Shown here: positions 10,368-21,494 of the stretch, one piece after another
Layout of the letters: the number at the start of each line of letters is the position of its first letter
How positions within the stretch are numbered: position 1 is the stretch's first letter
DNA from: Undaria pinnatifida
Lineage: Eukaryota; Sar; Phaeophyceae; Laminariales; Alariaceae
Direction: 5' to 3'
Assembly (NCBI GenBank): GCA_012845835.1
Contig: JABAKD010000015.1
Coordinates: 871,001 to 935,000 of the forward strand
Length of the DNA: 64,000 nt
Program-made: the position numbers and the translations under genes
The notes under the pieces: generated by a model
Told to the model about the DNA's origin: nothing
Databases searched by the model: none
Seen by the model: only the letters and a program-made list of their open reading frames with translations

Positions 10368-12005
10368 CAGGGCTTTTCACGTGTCGGGTCAAATCTCGCG
10401 GGTCGGGTCGGGTCGGGTCGGGTCGGGTCGGGTCGGGTCGGGTCAGCCCGACCCGACCCGTGAGAATTTCGACACGTCTTGACCCGACCCGACCCGCGAG
10501 AATTTCGAGGCGTCTTGACCCGATCCGACCCGACCCGACCCGTGAGATTTTGAAATCCTCCTGACCCGACCCGCCACAATCCGGGTGACCCGCGAGATGC
10601 GGGTTTCATGCGGGTCAAGTCGACTTGACCCGTGACATTTCTACGGGTCAAAGTCGAAAAGTCACGGGTCACAGCATGTATACGTCGGTCGGTTGGTTTG
10701 TCCTTGGTTCCTCGTGCTTTTCCCAGGATGTCGTGTTCTATGGTTCTTTCTACCGGTATTGTTTGCAGCAGCATTTTGTGGTGTGCGCGCGAAAAATGAT
10801 AAACCGTAACCCACACGCATGACCAATCGCCACGCCCGCAGCGCTAGATAACCGGGTCGACCCGACGAGCGACCCGACGAGCGAGCTATGCGGTCTCTGG
10901 CCCCGGCAAGCAGCCTAGCTGAGCCGCCTCCGGCAGCAAGCCCACAACTGGGGCGGTGGATCTGTCAGCAGGGGTTGCGATCCGCGAGGATGCGTTGTCT
11001 GCTGCTGGTGCTTGCTGCTGCTTCGACGACGACTGCTCTTACTTTTTTACGTTTGGTCACATTTCGCACTGATATGATATTCTCGAGCTAGCAACTACTA
11101 CTACTACTGCTGCTGTATCTATCCTCTATTTATGCAGTCTCCAGCCCCGGCAAGCAGCCTAGCTGAGCCGCCTCCGGCAGCAAGCGCACAACTGGGGCGG
11201 TGGATCCGTTAGCAGGGGCTGCGATCCACGAGAAGCAGGGGTCTGCTGCTGGTGATTGTTGCTGCTGGTGCTTGTTGCTGCCGGTGCTGCTGCTGCTGCT
11301 GCTGCTGCTGCTTCGACGACGACTGTGCCCTTGCCTTTTAACGTTTGGTCAAATTTCGTACTGGCATAACCGTATTATTACTACTCCTGTTACGGCTTCA
11401 GCCGGCACGGGATTCGCGTCACACTGTATGCCTTGGTACGAGTAGCTAGGGGCACTGCCTGGTGATTGTTCTACACGCTGTGATGACATATGATCGGAGC
11501 ATCGGCAAGAGAGAGACAGGAAGCAGTAAGTTTTGTACCAGGTACCTGGTATGATTTTACGGATCCGTGGGTCGGACCCGCGGGGCGCCTGCACGGCAAC
11601 GACCCTCAGTTGTAAGTTAGAAAAAAGCGGATCCGCGGGCCAGATCCGCGGGTTTGACCCGCGGGTCAGCGGAAAACAACTCGAGGGTCATGATGGCTTG
11701 ACCCGCGAGTGACCCGTATCTCGCGGGTCAAGACCCGACCCGACCCGAACCGCGAGATTTTGAAAACCTCTTGACCCGACCCGACCCGACCCGACCCGTG
11801 AGATTTTGAAACCTCTTGACCCGACCCGACCCGCGAGATTTTTTTGGAAACCTCTTGACCCGAGCCGACCCGACCCGTAACATTTTTATGACCCGAGCCG
11901 AGCCGACCCGTAAAATTTTTATGACCCGACCCGACCCGACCCGCGAGATTTTAAAACCCCCATGACCCGACCCGCGGGTCGGGTCATTACCCGTGAAAAG
12001 CCCTG
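10368..12005. mobile_element. hAT-like element with GGGTC arrays (family F), 1.64 kb
   Basis: Termini are CAGGGCTTTTCACG at the left and CGTGAAAAGCCCTG at the right, a 14-base inverted repeat of the CAGGG type found in hAT elements. Flanks GTTAAAAG (10360-10367) and GTTGAAAG (12006-12013) match at 7 of 8 positions, like an 8-bp hAT target duplication. Subterminal zones are arrays of GGGTC/GACCC in both orientations. The interior (10888-11250) holds a direct duplication of ~100 bp (GCCCCGGCAAGCAGCCTAGC in both) and CTG-rich stretches. No transposase is readable, so it is non-autonomous. It lies in the presumed bL34m intron. Confidence 0.75.
10888..11250 (+). repeat. Direct duplication inside the hAT-like element
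   Basis: 10898-11000 and 11143-11245 share GCCCCGGCAAGCAGCCTAGC, TGAGCCGCCTCCGGCAGCAA, ACAACTGGGGCGGTGGATC and GCGATCC, spaced 245 bp apart. Downstream of the second copy is a (CTG)n/(GCT)n tract. Confidence 0.75.
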
Positions 12006-12054
12006 GTTGAAAGAGACGAGCGGCGCCGAGGTGCGGTTTTGTAGTACTAATGAA

Positions 12055-12145
12055 GAGAACGGCGTGAAGTGGGGAGGTAAGAATTAAGAGAACGGAGTGA
12101 AGTGGGGAGGTAGGAATGGTTTGGGAAGCCAACACACACATTCCG
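12055..12145 (-). repeat. Copy of the bL34m intron/acceptor region
   Basis: Read on the minus strand it matches 9897-9955, the pyrimidine tract before the bL34m exon: TTGGCTT(A/C)CCA, ACCATC/ACCATT, CTACCTCCCCA and CACTCCGTT. The last part is itself duplicated (TACCTCCCCACTTCAC twice). It resembles the exon-boundary copies in JMJD5 and TM9SF. Confidence 0.6.
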
Positions 12146-12189
12146 CGGCATGTAAAATGTAATACAAGGGGCTTCGCCGGCAGCCTGGA

Positions 12190-12277
12190 CGGCCGCTGGT
12201 CGCAGGCTTGCGTGATGCCCATATTGATAACAGCGCTGTGCTGTTGGCATGTGGCGGAGGAAGGAGGTCAGGCTCAA
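12190..12277 (-). CDS. MRPL34: Candidate first exon of bL34m (targeting peptide)
   Basis: From an ATG at 12277 the minus strand reads MSLTSFLRHMPTAQRCYQYG and then an Arg/Ala-rich stretch: no acidic residues at the start, with Arg, Ser and Leu, as in mitochondrial presequences. A possible phase-1 donor (CCTT then GTATTA) would join the phase-1 acceptor at 9886. Just downstream (12055-12145) is a copy of the bL34 exon 2 acceptor region. This is inferred from position and composition; the donor is weak. Confidence 0.33.
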
Positions 12278-12394
12278 ATGCCCAGAGTTGAGTGTGCACC
12301 CTACACTCCACTCTGACCGTGAGGAACAAGAGTAACTGCTATACTGATACTATTAATAGTATAAATACATGTTTAAATATATTGGCAAGTATAG

Positions 12395-12485
12395 TATATT
12401 ACGAGTACCAACAACGCAGCTTGCAAAGATGAGTATTGATCTGAAATTCGTCAAACTCAAGGCTGACGTCCTTGAAAACTAGTTA
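12395..12485 (-). repeat. Dispersed repeat family B, inverted fragment
   Basis: Contains GCAGCTTGCAAAGATGAGTA then GAAATTCGTCAAACTCA and GCTGACGTCCTTG. Reverse-complemented, this is the 5' part of family B. Better-preserved family B copies are at 16400, 19355 and 28478; sister fragments in this orientation are at 31868 and 56020. Confidence 0.7.
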
Positions 12486-12782
12486 TAAAATATGTTGGCC
12501 CTGGCACGAGAGCGGCCGAAGGCTTCGATTTAGACCAGTTTCTGAGTTGTCTTCGAGATAACTCGAGCTGAGGTCCACCTCTCGGGGAGCTGTTTCCTGG
12601 AAGTTCCTCAGCTTGCTCGACTCTCCAGACCCTGCCGAGGTCGGCGACGGTCGTGTTCGCTCCGTGTCGTGGTGGCCTACGTAAATATCACTTTTCTGCT
12701 ATTGTTTCGTTCCGAAGTATCAAGTGCGGAGCCGTAAATACAAAAGCACTAAATTCCACATTCGAACAAAATGAAGTAGTAT

Positions 12783-12863
12783 TAGCAGTGTGGCAGTTAT
12801 AGGCCGTCATTGTAGCACCAGGCGCGAGTTCGAGCCTTACCATCTTCGTTTTTTTTTTCTCCC
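12783..12863 (+). other. tRNA-like Pol III box pair with T-run (possible SINE head)
   Basis: TGGCAGTTATAGG resembles an A box and, 35 bases on, GAGTTCGAGCC resembles a B box. A run of T follows at about 12849-12858. I could not fold a full cloverleaf, so this is at best a decayed tRNA or SINE promoter. Confidence 0.3.
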
Positions 12864-13359
12864 GTCTGTGTTCGAGTGTCTCGCGTTTTTTTTTTGTTCA
12901 ACTTGCAATTTTCTGTTCCTCTTTTTTTTTCGTGTCTGGGTTGCTTCCCTTTTCTTTGCTGTATACCTGTACCGGGTACCGGCCCAAAGTGAACATATGT
13001 TAGACCCCCAGCCTCCTGTTAAAAGCTGATTGCTGTCGTCATAGCTTCGCATAACGCGCGGAATATACTCAACCTCGTCACTCCGTGGTATCATAGTATA
13101 CATACTACCCGGTACGTACCACGTGTCCACAGCAAAAACGGAATTTCGAAAAAAAACACAATTTCAAAAGCACACAATTCCCGGCTTGGAAAAAGTATTT
13201 TTCTGTGGAAAACCCGAAAATAGTCAAACATGGTGATCTGCTGCGGCTGTCTACGACTGCCGCACAGCCGTTCCTATACATGCGTAGCTCCGTAGGAAGG
13301 TTCGACCACAGCAGCTGCAATTTTGTACATGTATTTATACTGCATAAGAAACCACACCC

Positions 13360-14130
13360 CACAGAAAACCACACCCCGGTGACAGTTTTCGGCATTTCAA
13401 ACGAGGAGGCGAATTATCACCCGGGTTACATGAGATAACACACCCCCTGACGTTACGCCGCATACATTCACGGGGCCCCTCCTCCTATCATCGGGGTGAT
13501 ACAGCATTTGCCTGGGGATCGCGCAACACGCACACCCTCTGTGTGCGGGGAAACACCCCGTATGAAGACCTCCAACAACATGAACGTGGAGGGAGAGCAG
13601 GATGCCGCCGCCAGCACCTCCGCTCCTTCGACAACTGCTTCGACCGCAGCAATGCAGGCGCGACCGATCACCTCGTTCTTTCGACACGAGCCAACTTCTT
13701 CCACACCTGCGGCTTCTCCTACTGCTCCTGCGGCTGCTGTTGAATCGACAGCAGCAGCTGGCACAGCAACATGCGCCAATAAGGCAGCCACCGCACTGGT
13801 TCAGAAGCCAGTCCCTGACTCGCTCGCACCAGCACACGCAAGTACCACAGAAGCGTCAGCACGCACCAGTCAAGCCTCCCAGCAGGCGGACGTCTCGAGG
13901 CAACAGCCCAGCAATCCCGTCGGCAGCAGTACGATTCGTTACAAGCAGTGATATCACACCCATCTTTATCACACCCCTTATTACCAAACCCCCTACGCCC
14001 TCCTGTGGGTGTGCGGAAGTGCTATCACACCCCGCGGTTTATCACACCCCCTTCGTGGCCCCTGCGAGCTGCACTTTATCACCCGGGTTACACAAGATAC
14101 CACACCCCCCACAGGATACCACACCCGTCT
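13360..14130. repeat. ACACCCC/TATCAC repeat cluster flanking an ORF
   Basis: Left of the ORF are ACCACACCCC, AACCACACCCCGGTGAC and TTATCACCCGGGTTACATGA. Right of it are repeated ATCACACCCC and TTATCACCCGGGTTACACAA followed by ATACCACACCCCC. Direct, same-orientation copies bracket the ORF. Confidence 0.6.
13496..13951 (+). CDS. Hypothetical Ser/Thr/Ala-rich protein, 151 aa
   Basis: One uninterrupted frame from ATG to TGA. Composition is strongly Ala/Ser/Thr/Gln/Pro (STSAPSTTASTAAMQ) and looks disordered. One motif stands out, ARPITSFF, which resembles a PCNA-interacting (PIP-box) core (I/L)xxFF but lacks the usual Gln. The frame sits between two matching segments, TATCACCCGGGTTACA at about 13418 and 14077, and a cluster of (T)ATCACACCCC units downstream (13945-14060). 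I recognise no family. It could be a small mobile-element protein, a piece of one, or chance. Confidence 0.3.
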   Translation: MIQHLPGDRATRTPSVCGETPRMKTSNNMNVEGEQDAAASTSAPSTTASTAAMQARPITSFFRHEPTSSTPAASPTAPAAAVESTAAAGTATCANKAATALVQKPVPDSLAPAHASTTEASARTSQASQQADVSRQQPSNPVGSSTIRYKQ

Positions 14131-14821
14131 CGTTTCTTGTGTAGAATACGGTATATACGTACCTGTAGCCCCGGAGACATTGCCATGCCAGCTGCTGCTG
14201 TACGTACTAACGCATAGCAGCTTTTGAGGCATCAGGTAGCAGCATTGATAGTTATTTACGAAGTCTGGGTGGCGTATGTGTCGGTGTGTTCGAATTATAC
14301 CCTTGATCCGAGCACGCAGCAGCAGAAAAAACGCGAAGACATACGACCTGTCGTGAGACCATGCGCAAAAACACTGACAACAGTGCATGGATTTTCGATA
14401 TCGCGTCGTAGAGCAAATGCTGCGGCGCTGATCGGGCGGGTCCGCGACGAGCAGCGGTTGCAGCCGAGGCGGGGGTACGTTCCGGCGAAGAAACCGCACG
14501 GAAAGGCGGTCAGAGGCGGTAGAAATCCGCAGAATAAAAAATGAGAGTTCCGCCTGCAAAGTACGGTACCGGGTAGTATAACTATCGCAAGACTGTTCAT
14601 TATAGTAGGGTATGGTCCTACAACCCTGTCAAAGAGAGTGCCAAGCCGGTCGTTATTATAATACTGGGGGTAAATACCCCGATATCTCCATAGTGTACAT
14701 ACCCTGCTAAACACTCCCGTGTGAAAAGGACACATTGTAATCACGGAAAAAAAGGAATTATGACGTCTTCGGTACCCTGATCTTCCGATGATACCTATCA
14801 CTCTCAGAGATGATACCTATC

Positions 14822-14900
14822 ACTCTCCGCGGAATTGTAAGGAGCGTTTGGGTATTGGCATTGGCATGTCGACACCCAAACGGTCCTTACCTTTCCACAC
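14822..14900. repeat. Hairpin-forming inverted repeat
   Basis: GTAAGGAGCGTTTGGGT (from 14836) faces ACCCAAACGGTCCTTAC (to 14892), separated by a short loop. A related inverted pair occurs around 8414-8460. Confidence 0.65.
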
Positions 14901-15069
14901 AGAGTTGTGCCGTTGTATCAGGTATGACTTATGCTTTGGTCTCAAGAGATAAAACCGCCTTGTCGTTCATCGCGTCTTGGGTGGTTACAAATTTACCAAG
15001 ACAACGCAACAATACACCAAAAAGGGTAGGACTGTTCACAGGTCGAACCCGGACGGTGCCATTCCACCT

Positions 15070-15135
15070 ATTCGAGAAAACTGTATGCTGGTTGTGGTCG
15101 ACCTTCGATTTGCTGCGGCCGACCCTCTATTTCAG
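15070..15135 (+). repeat. Family K fragment
   Basis: TGTGGTCGACCTTCGATTTG then CTGCGGCCGACC matches the reverse strand of JMJD5 intron 3 (3840-3910). See that entry for its coding resemblance. Confidence 0.45.
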
Positions 15136-15349
15136 TTGGCACGGGATCAGAGTGCATGGTGGGCCCTGCCGGCAGCTAGTTATAAACCCCTGGTCAGTTT
15201 GACGGTGAGATCAGGTTTAGGGTGGGATGAGAGTGCAAATTGAACTTTCTTGGTGTGAGTGCGTTTGTTCACCACTGGCATACCGGAACATCAGTGGTTG
15301 ACAAGTCAATATTAATAGGCTTCGTGGAATAAGCGGTATGGTCTGCTAA

Positions 15350-15470
15350 TCGGACCCGCGGATCGGGTCAGGAGGTTCTCAAAACCTTACGGGTCGGTAC
15401 ACCCGGCCCAACCCCATTATCGACCCGACCCGATTCGATCCGACCCGCGAGGGTTAACCCAAACAGTGAG
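15350..15470. mobile_element. GGGTC-rich remnant (family F), copy 3
   Basis: Short degenerate stretch with ACCCGCGGATCGGGTCAGG and CGACCCGACCCGATTCGATC, ending near GAGAATAACCCTG. Termini are not paired. Confidence 0.5.
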
Positions 15471-15519
15471 AATAACCCTGCTGACAAGCGGTTGCTTTGT
15501 AAGAAACAAAAAGACTGCT

Positions 15520-15790
15520 CAGCTGCAAGATCGAGGAATTCGTTTACACTTATCTTTGCAAGCTGCGTATGATACCTGGTACTGCTGTACCAATATCGCG
15601 CGTGCTACGTCGTACGGGGAGTATACGTCCTCATGAAGCATGAAGGATATACGTCGGTGGCTCCCTTGATTGCTAGTACCAGGGTCAACAGAACGACTTC
15701 ACAAAAGACGGCCAGTTCACTATATTGCGGACGGTGATTATATAACATTGAGAGGGACAAACTCTGACAGCTATGGAACTTAAGAGGACT
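15520..15790 (+). repeat. Dispersed repeat family B, diverged copy
   Basis: Shows AGCTGCAAGATCGAGGAATT, TCTTTGCAAGCTGCG and GATACCTGGTACT where other copies have GATACTCC. It then has the CCTCATGAAG and AGGGACAAACTCTGACAG blocks in the family order. The TACCTGGTA here is an insertion relative to the family. Confidence 0.6.
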
Positions 15791-16399
15791 ATTCTTGTCT
15801 TACCGCAAGTGACTTCGCACTCTTGAACTTGGTATCCCTACTCGATCGAACTTCTTTACAAGTCGTACATACGAGTACGAGTAAACACGAACAACGAGGA
15901 TCAAAAGCAAACAATACTTCGTTCGTATATACGAGTACACCAGTACCCGTATGATATAAGTCACACTCGCTATATTGACGAATCCCATACTGGGTATTTT
16001 GTATTTGCAGTCTGCATGCAGCCTCGGAAAAAAAAGGGACGGTACATGGGGGGAACAGACCGCGTGCGTACTCACAATTCATACACGAAAATCGTACCAG
16101 AGGCAAGGCTCACTTCGGGCAGATGACGATCTAGGTCGTGCAGTGTCATATGCTTCAGGGACACGCCTGCTCTTTCGAGATGTACAGAGAGTGTAGTGAG
16201 TGGATCTCATCTGTCTGAGGTGTGCAAGGTTCAAGGGCGTCCGACAACGCCGTGAAACACGCAACACAACACCCCCTCGTAGAACACTCGGACGAATTTC
16301 CGAGGGGGGTTTCTCTCGAGAAGTGGCGAGAGCGCAAACGTCGAGCGATGCGTCTTGGACATATCTCGACGGGGTATTGCAAACGCGACCGTTTTGGTT

Positions 16400-16680
16400 T
16401 ACATTACAAGGAAAAAAAATACACTCCAGCTGCTCCAGCTGTGAGATCGAAGATTTCGTCGCAACTCATATTTGCAAGCTGTGTGTAATACTCCAATCGT
16501 GCGTATTACTGGGTGTGTGTCCTCATTAAGGATATAGGTCGGCGACTCCCCTTAAAACTACAGTTAGTGCAGCTTGTACCAAGGTCACAGGGTGGTGTTC
16601 ATCAATCTGCGCGCGGAAACTATAAAACCCGTTGTTGAGGGGGACAAAATCTGACGGTTGTGTAATGCGCCAGTTTATCA
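16400..16680 (+). repeat. Dispersed repeat family B
   Basis: ACACTCCAGCTG, GAGATCGAAGATTTCGTCG, TTTGCAAGCTGTGTG, GTGTGTCCTCATTAAGGATA, GGTCGGCGACTCC, ACTATAAAACCCG and GGGGGACAAAATCTGACGG in order, ~280 bp. Also at 19355-19670, 28478-28745 and 63712-63785, with partial inverted copies elsewhere. Non-coding; class unknown. Confidence 0.8.
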
Positions 16681-16689
16681 TGTACCAGG

Positions 16690-18220
16690 TATGTAGTATG
16701 CAGTATTAATAGTAGTTGTACGGCCGGTAAGGGGAGGGGGGCGGGAAAGGGGGGGATAGGTCGCGTAAATGAACATGGTAGCTTACTGCGCGTATAATGC
16801 TAGTGTTGACATACCGGTATATCATTCCCTCGTTTTGGGTAAAATAGACCAGGAAATTCCCCCAGCGTAGTCACGAGGGGTATCTGGTATCCGGTCAACT
16901 ACATAGTACATAAAGAGCACAAGGGTAGTCTTTCGTCCCAACATTGGTTGGGTGCTCTGGCCCCGGAAAAGGATAACCGCTGGCACATTACCCTGCAACA
17001 CATAAGCGATCTTTAAAACACGGCTGCGGGGATATTTTTCATCGTCCCAAGCCTTGAGTTTCGGGTTGGGGTTACGGTTGAGATTGGGAACAGGAAAGGG
17101 CTAGGTCTCGAGGACTGGCAGCGGCGGGGTGTGACGGGGCCTTGGCGTGGTATACGTACACCTACAATGTATACGTGTATAGGGCTATACATATAATAAG
17201 TATTTGATACTGAGGGTTAGGTTTTGTACACCACCGTGGCGTGATACACACTACAACCTGGGGTAGGGTTAATACACCACCACCATAGCGTGATACATAA
17301 CTACCACGGAGGGTTGCGGTTTATACATCACGAGACACGCCACTAACTGCAGGGCTTCACTGCCATTGCACGCTGATCCGTGGGAGCTGGCGGGCGCGCT
17401 GGAGAGGACGGATGCGGCGGGAATGTGGGAAAACCAAGGCCTGAAACCCGGGGATGACTCCTAAATGCCGCCGCAGTCGCGATTGTAATTTCGCCCCCGC
17501 CGTGGTATTACCTGCATCAGATACACGTACGAGTAGCTGTGCTGTGCTCTGTAATGCGGTACCAGGCACAGCCGTAGTACAGCAGTAGTATGTCACGTGC
17601 CCGGCGGATGGCGCAGAGTAGACAATCACTCAGCACCAAACCGAACGTCTGCGGACTCGGCAGCAATCCTATGATGCAAAACGAACTGCTGAAAAAAAAA
17701 AACAGCTGAAAAAAACACTAGACTTTATTGAGGTTGAAGGTCGAAAAGTCTGGCTTGCTGTACGCTGTACGGCTGTATTATACAGGTACCAACCAGGTAG
17801 TACAGAAGCTCGGGTGAAGGATGAAGGACGCGCGACAAGTCGATTCGGGCCCTAAAGTCGTGATTGATGACATATACCAAAGGTACAGGAGTATGGTCTA
17901 CTTCGTACTTGGTACCTCTGGTACTACGTCTTGGGCGCGTGGTCTTCACGAACCCCCTGGGGTACGTTTACATGCATTGCATGCTCCCACGGATCGGTGG
18001 GTCGATCTGTACGTACTCATGTACTCGTACTCCAAAGGTAAAGGAAACCCGAGCTACATGCGGGGAGGATTACCTGGCCCGGAAAATATTCAATCACTAT
18101 GATATTACTACCGCTGCTGTGCGTACTTCGATGTTTGCAGCGTGCGGAGTATGCCCTCGCTCCCTCCCTCCCTCGTTGGTGTTGTGATCGTTCAGCGTTG
18201 CCACAAGCCACATCCACCGT
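16690..18220. other. Intergenic, no gene recognised
   Basis: G-rich tract at 16725-16765 and several TACGTAC-like stretches. No family resemblance in any frame. Confidence 0.5.
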
Positions 18221-18839
18221 CGGCAAAAATACCACACAAATTTCAAGTAGTTTGTCGAAAAACGTCGGTGCAGTGCAGAAATACAGGGGCTCGTACGTCA
18301 CATTTGCCAAACAATTTGGCGAATCACTATCGCGTTCATCAACGACGCTATACCCCCCTCAGCTCCACCCAGCCCATAGTAACCTATTCCCTCAACTTCA
18401 ACGTGACATACCTTGTCTGTACCATGGTGCTTGCGGACGGCCGAAGTGCCCATGTCCTTGCCCTTGCCCTACAAAAGAAGACGACTTTCGCTCCACGCCC
18501 GCAAGGTTCCTGTGAGATATTGTTGCTCCAACCCCCGTCCCTCTCCCAGCCACTCTTCCCCCCATTCCAACCCCGGCGCGGCCCAAGGATCTCAATGCCA
18601 TGCTAAAAGGCGTGCGTAGTAATCAGTGCACGCGTGGGGTGTTGTGGGTGTGTCGGGGATGAGAGATGCGGGCTCCAAGCGAGTCAGTACGAGTAGTCCC
18701 TCTTTTTTGGCTGTGATTTTGGGGTGTTGTGGGTGTTGAAAAAGAGGCATTATTTTACGGGATTCAATGGGGTACTATTATCGGAATATGATAGAATTGG
18801 CATGTTTGTGTAGGGGGGTGGGGTCAATATTGACGCGAT

Positions 18840-19260
18840 AGAGAATTCTAATCACACCCCGGACAATAGCCTATTGAATATTCCTATTGAATGCCAATAG
18901 GTTGGGGTATTGCATATCGACACATATTGACACGTTCGATAGGTATGCGAATTTGTCGATCGATACTCATTGTTTGGACCAATAGGTCCAGAGAAATTGG
19001 TACAATAGGCTGTTGTTTATAAGATAGGTGTGTTAGTCTGTCTATCGATCATCGTATCGATACCTATTTCTCTTCAACCAATAGGTTAGTGATAGGTTAT
19101 GCCAATAAATGGGCACAATAGGCTATCGAGTTCTTACAATAGAAATATCACACTGCCAATCGATACCTATTGCTGTGACCAATAGGTACGTGAAAGTGTT
19201 GATCGATACATATTGTTTGACCAATAGTTGTGTGAAATAAATGGTCGATCGATATTATCT
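18840..19260. repeat. Iteron-like cluster of CCAATAGGT and ATCGATACC(T)ATTG
   Basis: Within ~420 AT-rich bp, (A/G)CCAATAGGT-type words (18894, 18977, 19076, 19178) alternate with GATCGATAC(C/A)TATTG-type words (18958, 19050, 19158, 19201) and ACAATAGGCT (19002, 19110). Spacing is roughly 50-100 bp. No ORF. Confidence 0.6.
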
Positions 19261-19354
19261 ATTATTATTATTGCTATGATGAGCAGCAGCAGGTATAAAA
19301 AAATATCTTTCCATAATGCAGTAGAAGACTAGTAGACTACTAGTAGACAATCTA

Positions 19355-19670
19355 ATATTAAATGAAAAATACCAGGTACACTCCATCCAGCTGTGAGATC
19401 GAAGATTTTGTCTGACGAAACTCATCTTTGCAAGCTGTGTGTGATACTCCAATCGCACGTATTACTGGGTGTGTGTCCTCAATAAGGATAAAGGTCGGCG
19501 ACTCCAACTACAGTGAAGCTCGCGTACCAGGGTCAACAGGGTGATGTAAGTCAGTCTGTGCGCGGAAACTATAAAACCCGTTTTTGAGAGGGACAGAATC
19601 TGACAGCTGTGGAAGGAAATGCATCAGTTTATCATCAAGTGTATCCTGTAAGTCGTATAAGCACCAGGTG
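19355..19670 (+). repeat. Dispersed repeat family B, with inserted TACCAGGTA
   Basis: Full-length copy. Where other copies read AAAATACACTCC this one reads AAATACCAGGTACACTCC, an extra CCAGGTA at a TA. Ends around GGAAATGCATCAGTTTATCA. Confidence 0.8.
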
Positions 19671-19674
19671 AGAG

Positions 19675-21490
19675 AGGGGAGGGCGGAGTTTTCAAGGGCG
19701 TGGGGGCCTGGGTTTGGACAAGAGGGAGCGGGGGGGGGTGGGGGGGGGAGGAAACGGGCGGGGCAACTCTGTGGCGTGGCGATTTTCAAAATTTGTGTGT
19801 GTTTCCATGGGAATCACGCGTTTTTTTTCGTGAAAGGTTCTTCTCAAACTTTGCCTCGCATGGCGTATTTACGGCGGCTGGGAGCAGCAAGCAGCTAGCT
19901 GTTGTTGTACACCAGTCAGCCGTGTCGTTATTACATAGATGGCGACCTTGAAACGTTTGGCGCTGATGTCGGCGGGGACATTTTGTTTATTATTGAGAAA
20001 AGAAAAACTTTAGGCAGAGATCCTCAGCAGCAGCAGCATGCCGGGGCTCGTCAGGTTATGTAGTACTACCACTGCTATTATTATACTACTGGTCTATACT
20101 ACTACTATATATAGTCTACTACTACGACACTACTACTACTACTACTGCTGCTGCTGCTACTACTACTACTGCGGTACGCGCGATTTGCTTGTGCTTGTTG
20201 TGCTGCGGATCGAATATAATAATAAATGGCCAATAATAAATGGGGCCCACAACGCGCTCTATTAGTACCCACCCACCATCCGTTACTCTTCATTCAACAA
20301 CAACCAGAAAAGTGTGCATGCTCGCGTCGTGCACGCTGCACGCACATACACGTCATACGAAGTATGCCTACAATCGTACACCACCACATACTTCGTAGAC
20401 CTTTTCTTGTCTTCTTGCGGCACTCCCTCCAGCCATACTGCACGCGTTGTTCTTTTGTAGCACCCTTTGGCTTACATGTTTCTTCCCGAAGAATAAACCA
20501 CCGACCGGGTGTCACACAGCTTGCACAAAATATGAGTACTGCTTGAAACGCACCGAGCTCGCGTTGCCGGTTGCCTACGAGCGGTAAACCTCCTAACTGC
20601 TGCGACAGTCGATCGCGTGAGTTGGTGGCCCCAAGGGCTCTTTTTTTAACAAGGACATAGAGATATAGTCTAAAGCACCCAAAAATATACCAGGTAGACT
20701 ATATAGTCTATACAAACGTGATTATTATACACATACTTCGTATGGACGCGAGTCGACGGGTGAAGAAACTGCCGATCCCTTTTCGATAGAGCAATGAAGG
20801 CAAGCACGGTATTTTGGGAGGAGGTGGGGGGGGGGGGTGCTGACCCCGGGATACGACGAGGTGAGGAACTGGAGAAAAAAGTGTGAAGATAGTAGTAATA
20901 TTAGTAAAAGATGGGCTGGAACAAAACCTCGACAACAACTAAAATGTTTTTACTTCCCCAAGACTGACGGCCCCCAGACGGTAGGGAATATAGTCTCGTG
21001 CGGTGTTGTAGCAGTACTACCGTAGTGGAGTTTTGCGGTTGACCTCTTTAATAGCCCTACCTATTATGGTAGGCTCATGATCCATGTTCGCTTTTGCTGC
21101 ACTCGTGTGCGTCCCAAACCAAGCATGCTGTTGTTATACGTTTGTTTGAGATTGCTTGATTTACTGACTGGTAGAGGTTTACGGAAAACAAACGGTAACG
21201 TTCTCTTTACGTCGTGGCCGGTTCAAAAAAAAATCAAGAATCGATTATTTGGGTGTTTGGGAAAACGTTTTCTTTTCTTCCCCACATTGTGGTGAAAAAA
21301 CTCGGCAAAGGTTTGACTCGAATCCCGATACAGAGGTCGATAAATCCGATTCGTTTGTTAACCACTGGGTACCAGGTACCTGGTATGTCGGTTCCGATGT
21401 TGCTACGAGTAATCACCATTCAACTCATAGCTGATTTATTGGTGATACATCCTGGCCGATGACTGGATGCTTGCTGACCAAAAAAAGCAG
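19675..21490. other. Intergenic, no gene recognised
   Basis: Contains G-rich stretches (19725-19760), (TAC)n/(CTG)n microsatellites at about 20100-20175, and a G-run at 20823-20837. TACCAGGTA palindromes occur at 20688 and 21370, the latter as TACCAGGTACCTGGTA. No coding family seen. Confidence 0.5.
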
Positions 21491-21494
21491 GAAT

